6,469 nt of DNA, taken from Chthoniobacterales bacterium (GTDB lineage: Bacteria > Verrucomicrobiota > Verrucomicrobiia > Chthoniobacterales > UBA10450). The stretch lies in contig JACCZQ010000125.1 in assembly GCA_013695905.1 (NCBI GenBank), positions 1-6,469 of the forward strand, written 5' to 3'. The notes below the pieces were generated by a model. That model had not been told where the DNA came from and made no database searches. It was given only the letters and a program-made list of their open reading frames with translations. Shown here piece after piece: positions 5,802 to 6,469 of this stretch. Both the position numbers and the translations under genes were made by a program. Position 1 is the stretch's first letter, and each line of letters opens with the position of its first letter.

Positions 5802-6469
5802 ATGTGGCGGATGCGTTTCTCGCGGCGTTGCCTTCTTGTTCTTTGGGTCATCGCGGCCTTCGCCAGCTGCGCTGTAGCCACAGCTGCTGAACCTCTCCGC
5901 GCCGCCTTCTGGAATATCCAATGGTTCCCCGGCGCACGCCCGAACCCTTCCGAAGCCGAAGAAACCCGCCAGATCGATGCCGTGCATCGCGATATCACGC
6001 GGCTCAACGCGGACGTGATCGGTTTCTCCGAAATGCGCGACTGGAATGCGGTGGAGCTCGCGCTCAAGCCGCTGCCCGGCTTCAAGGTGGATGTCTGCTC
6101 CACTTACCCGCCGCGGGAAGGGCAGAACAACGCGCAGCAGATTGCCATCGCCAGCCGGCTCCAGCCGATGAGCGCGTGGGTGGAGCAATGGAACACGGAC
6201 GGCCCTATCGTCCCACCGCGAGGTTTCGCCTTTGCCGCTTTTCAGCTGGACCCGCAGCGGCTGCTCCTGGTTTACGCGCTGCACCTGAAGAGTAACCACG
6301 GCGAGCCGGTGGAGAATTTCGCTATCCGCCAGGAATCCATCCGCCAGCTGCTCGCGCACATGAAAGACATGGAAGCCGCCTACGGCAAACTCGGCGCGAT
6401 CACCTGGCTGATCATGGGCGACTTCAATACCGACCACAGCGATCCCCGCTTCGAAAAGGATAAAACCCT
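5802..6469 (+). CDS. Exported endonuclease/exonuclease/phosphatase-family protein (3' end missing)
   Basis: The frame is open from the ATG at 5802 to the window edge (222 codons visible). A second in-frame ATG at 5811 (residue 4) is an equally good start. Residues 1-29 form a signal peptide: arginine-rich start, hydrophobic LLVLWVIAAFA, and a likely cut after ATA before AEPLR. A Cys at residue 23 (AFASC) weakly resembles a lipobox but has Phe at -3. The mature part begins with the family motif AAFWNIQWF (Asn38). It continues with a metal-binding Glu candidate, GFSEMRDW (Glu77), then YALHLKSN (His161, Asn165) and MGDFNTD (Asp207, Asn209), the standard order of EEP catalytic motifs. Members cleave nucleic acids or phosphoester substrates using Mg2+; here the substrate would be outside the cytoplasm. 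The final His motif of the family would lie beyond the edge. The gene follows the exosortase by 43 bp on the same strand with no obvious terminator, so cotranscription is plausible. I cannot tell a nuclease from a phosphatase here. Confidence 0.88.
   Translation, partial: MWRMRFSRRCLLVLWVIAAFASCAVATAAEPLRAAFWNIQWFPGARPNPSEAEETRQIDAVHRDITRLNADVIGFSEMRDWNAVELALKPLPGFKVDVCSTYPPREGQNNAQQIAIASRLQPMSAWVEQWNTDGPIVPPRGFAFAAFQLDPQRLLLVYALHLKSNHGEPVENFAIRQESIRQLLAHMKDMEAAYGKLGAITWLIMGDFNTDHSDPRFEKDKT

Noticed and set aside
5745..6437. Minus-strand open frame of 230 codons opposite the EEP-family gene
   Set aside because: The plus strand encodes a signal peptide and the ordered EEP motifs; the antisense product shows no domain and is a composition artefact.

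Overview
The window is GC-rich and densely coded, with weak or absent Shine-Dalgarno sequences. A fused exosortase/EpsI protein, a secreted protein of unknown family and a PAS-type hybrid kinase suggest a Gram-negative environmental bacterium. Verrucomicrobiota (for example an Opitutus-like lineage) is my best guess, but this is inference from protein style and not proof.

Layout, left to right. (1) 1-1317, plus strand: the 3' part of a hybrid histidine kinase (PAS remnant, HisKA, HATPase_c, receiver), cut by the window edge. (2) 1403-2242, minus strand: a secreted protein of about 279 residues with a possible RlpA-like (double-psi beta-barrel) core, convergent with the kinase gene. (3) 2332-4035, minus strand: a membrane-anchored TPR-repeat protein, 89 bp upstream of and co-directional with (2). 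(4) 4036-4198: a divergent intergenic region rich in symmetry. It holds two sigma-54-like -24/-12 sites facing outward, two interleaved 9-bp perfect inverted repeats and a duplicated 8-bp palindrome. (5) 4199-5758, plus strand: an exosortase fused to an EpsI/DUF3485 domain, with the Cys-Arg-His set intact. (6) 5802-6469, plus strand: the 5' part of an exported endonuclease/exonuclease/phosphatase-family protein, cut by the right edge.

Working model: the core is an exosortase locus. Exosortases process proteins with C-terminal PEP-CTERM-like signals at the inner membrane, usually in connection with exopolysaccharide or biofilm production. TPR proteins are frequent partners in such loci. Here the TPR gene and the exosortase gene diverge from one control region. 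If the paired sigma-54-like sites are real, both arms would be switched on together by an enhancer-binding regulator, as in systems carrying the PrsK/PrsR pair. No substrate with a recognisable PEP-CTERM tail, no glycosyltransferase and no PrsR-like regulator is visible here. The left-hand hybrid kinase has no visible functional tie to the locus.

I found no tRNA, rRNA, CRISPR array, insertion sequence or convincing intrinsic terminator. No stretch longer than 300 bases lacks a gene.
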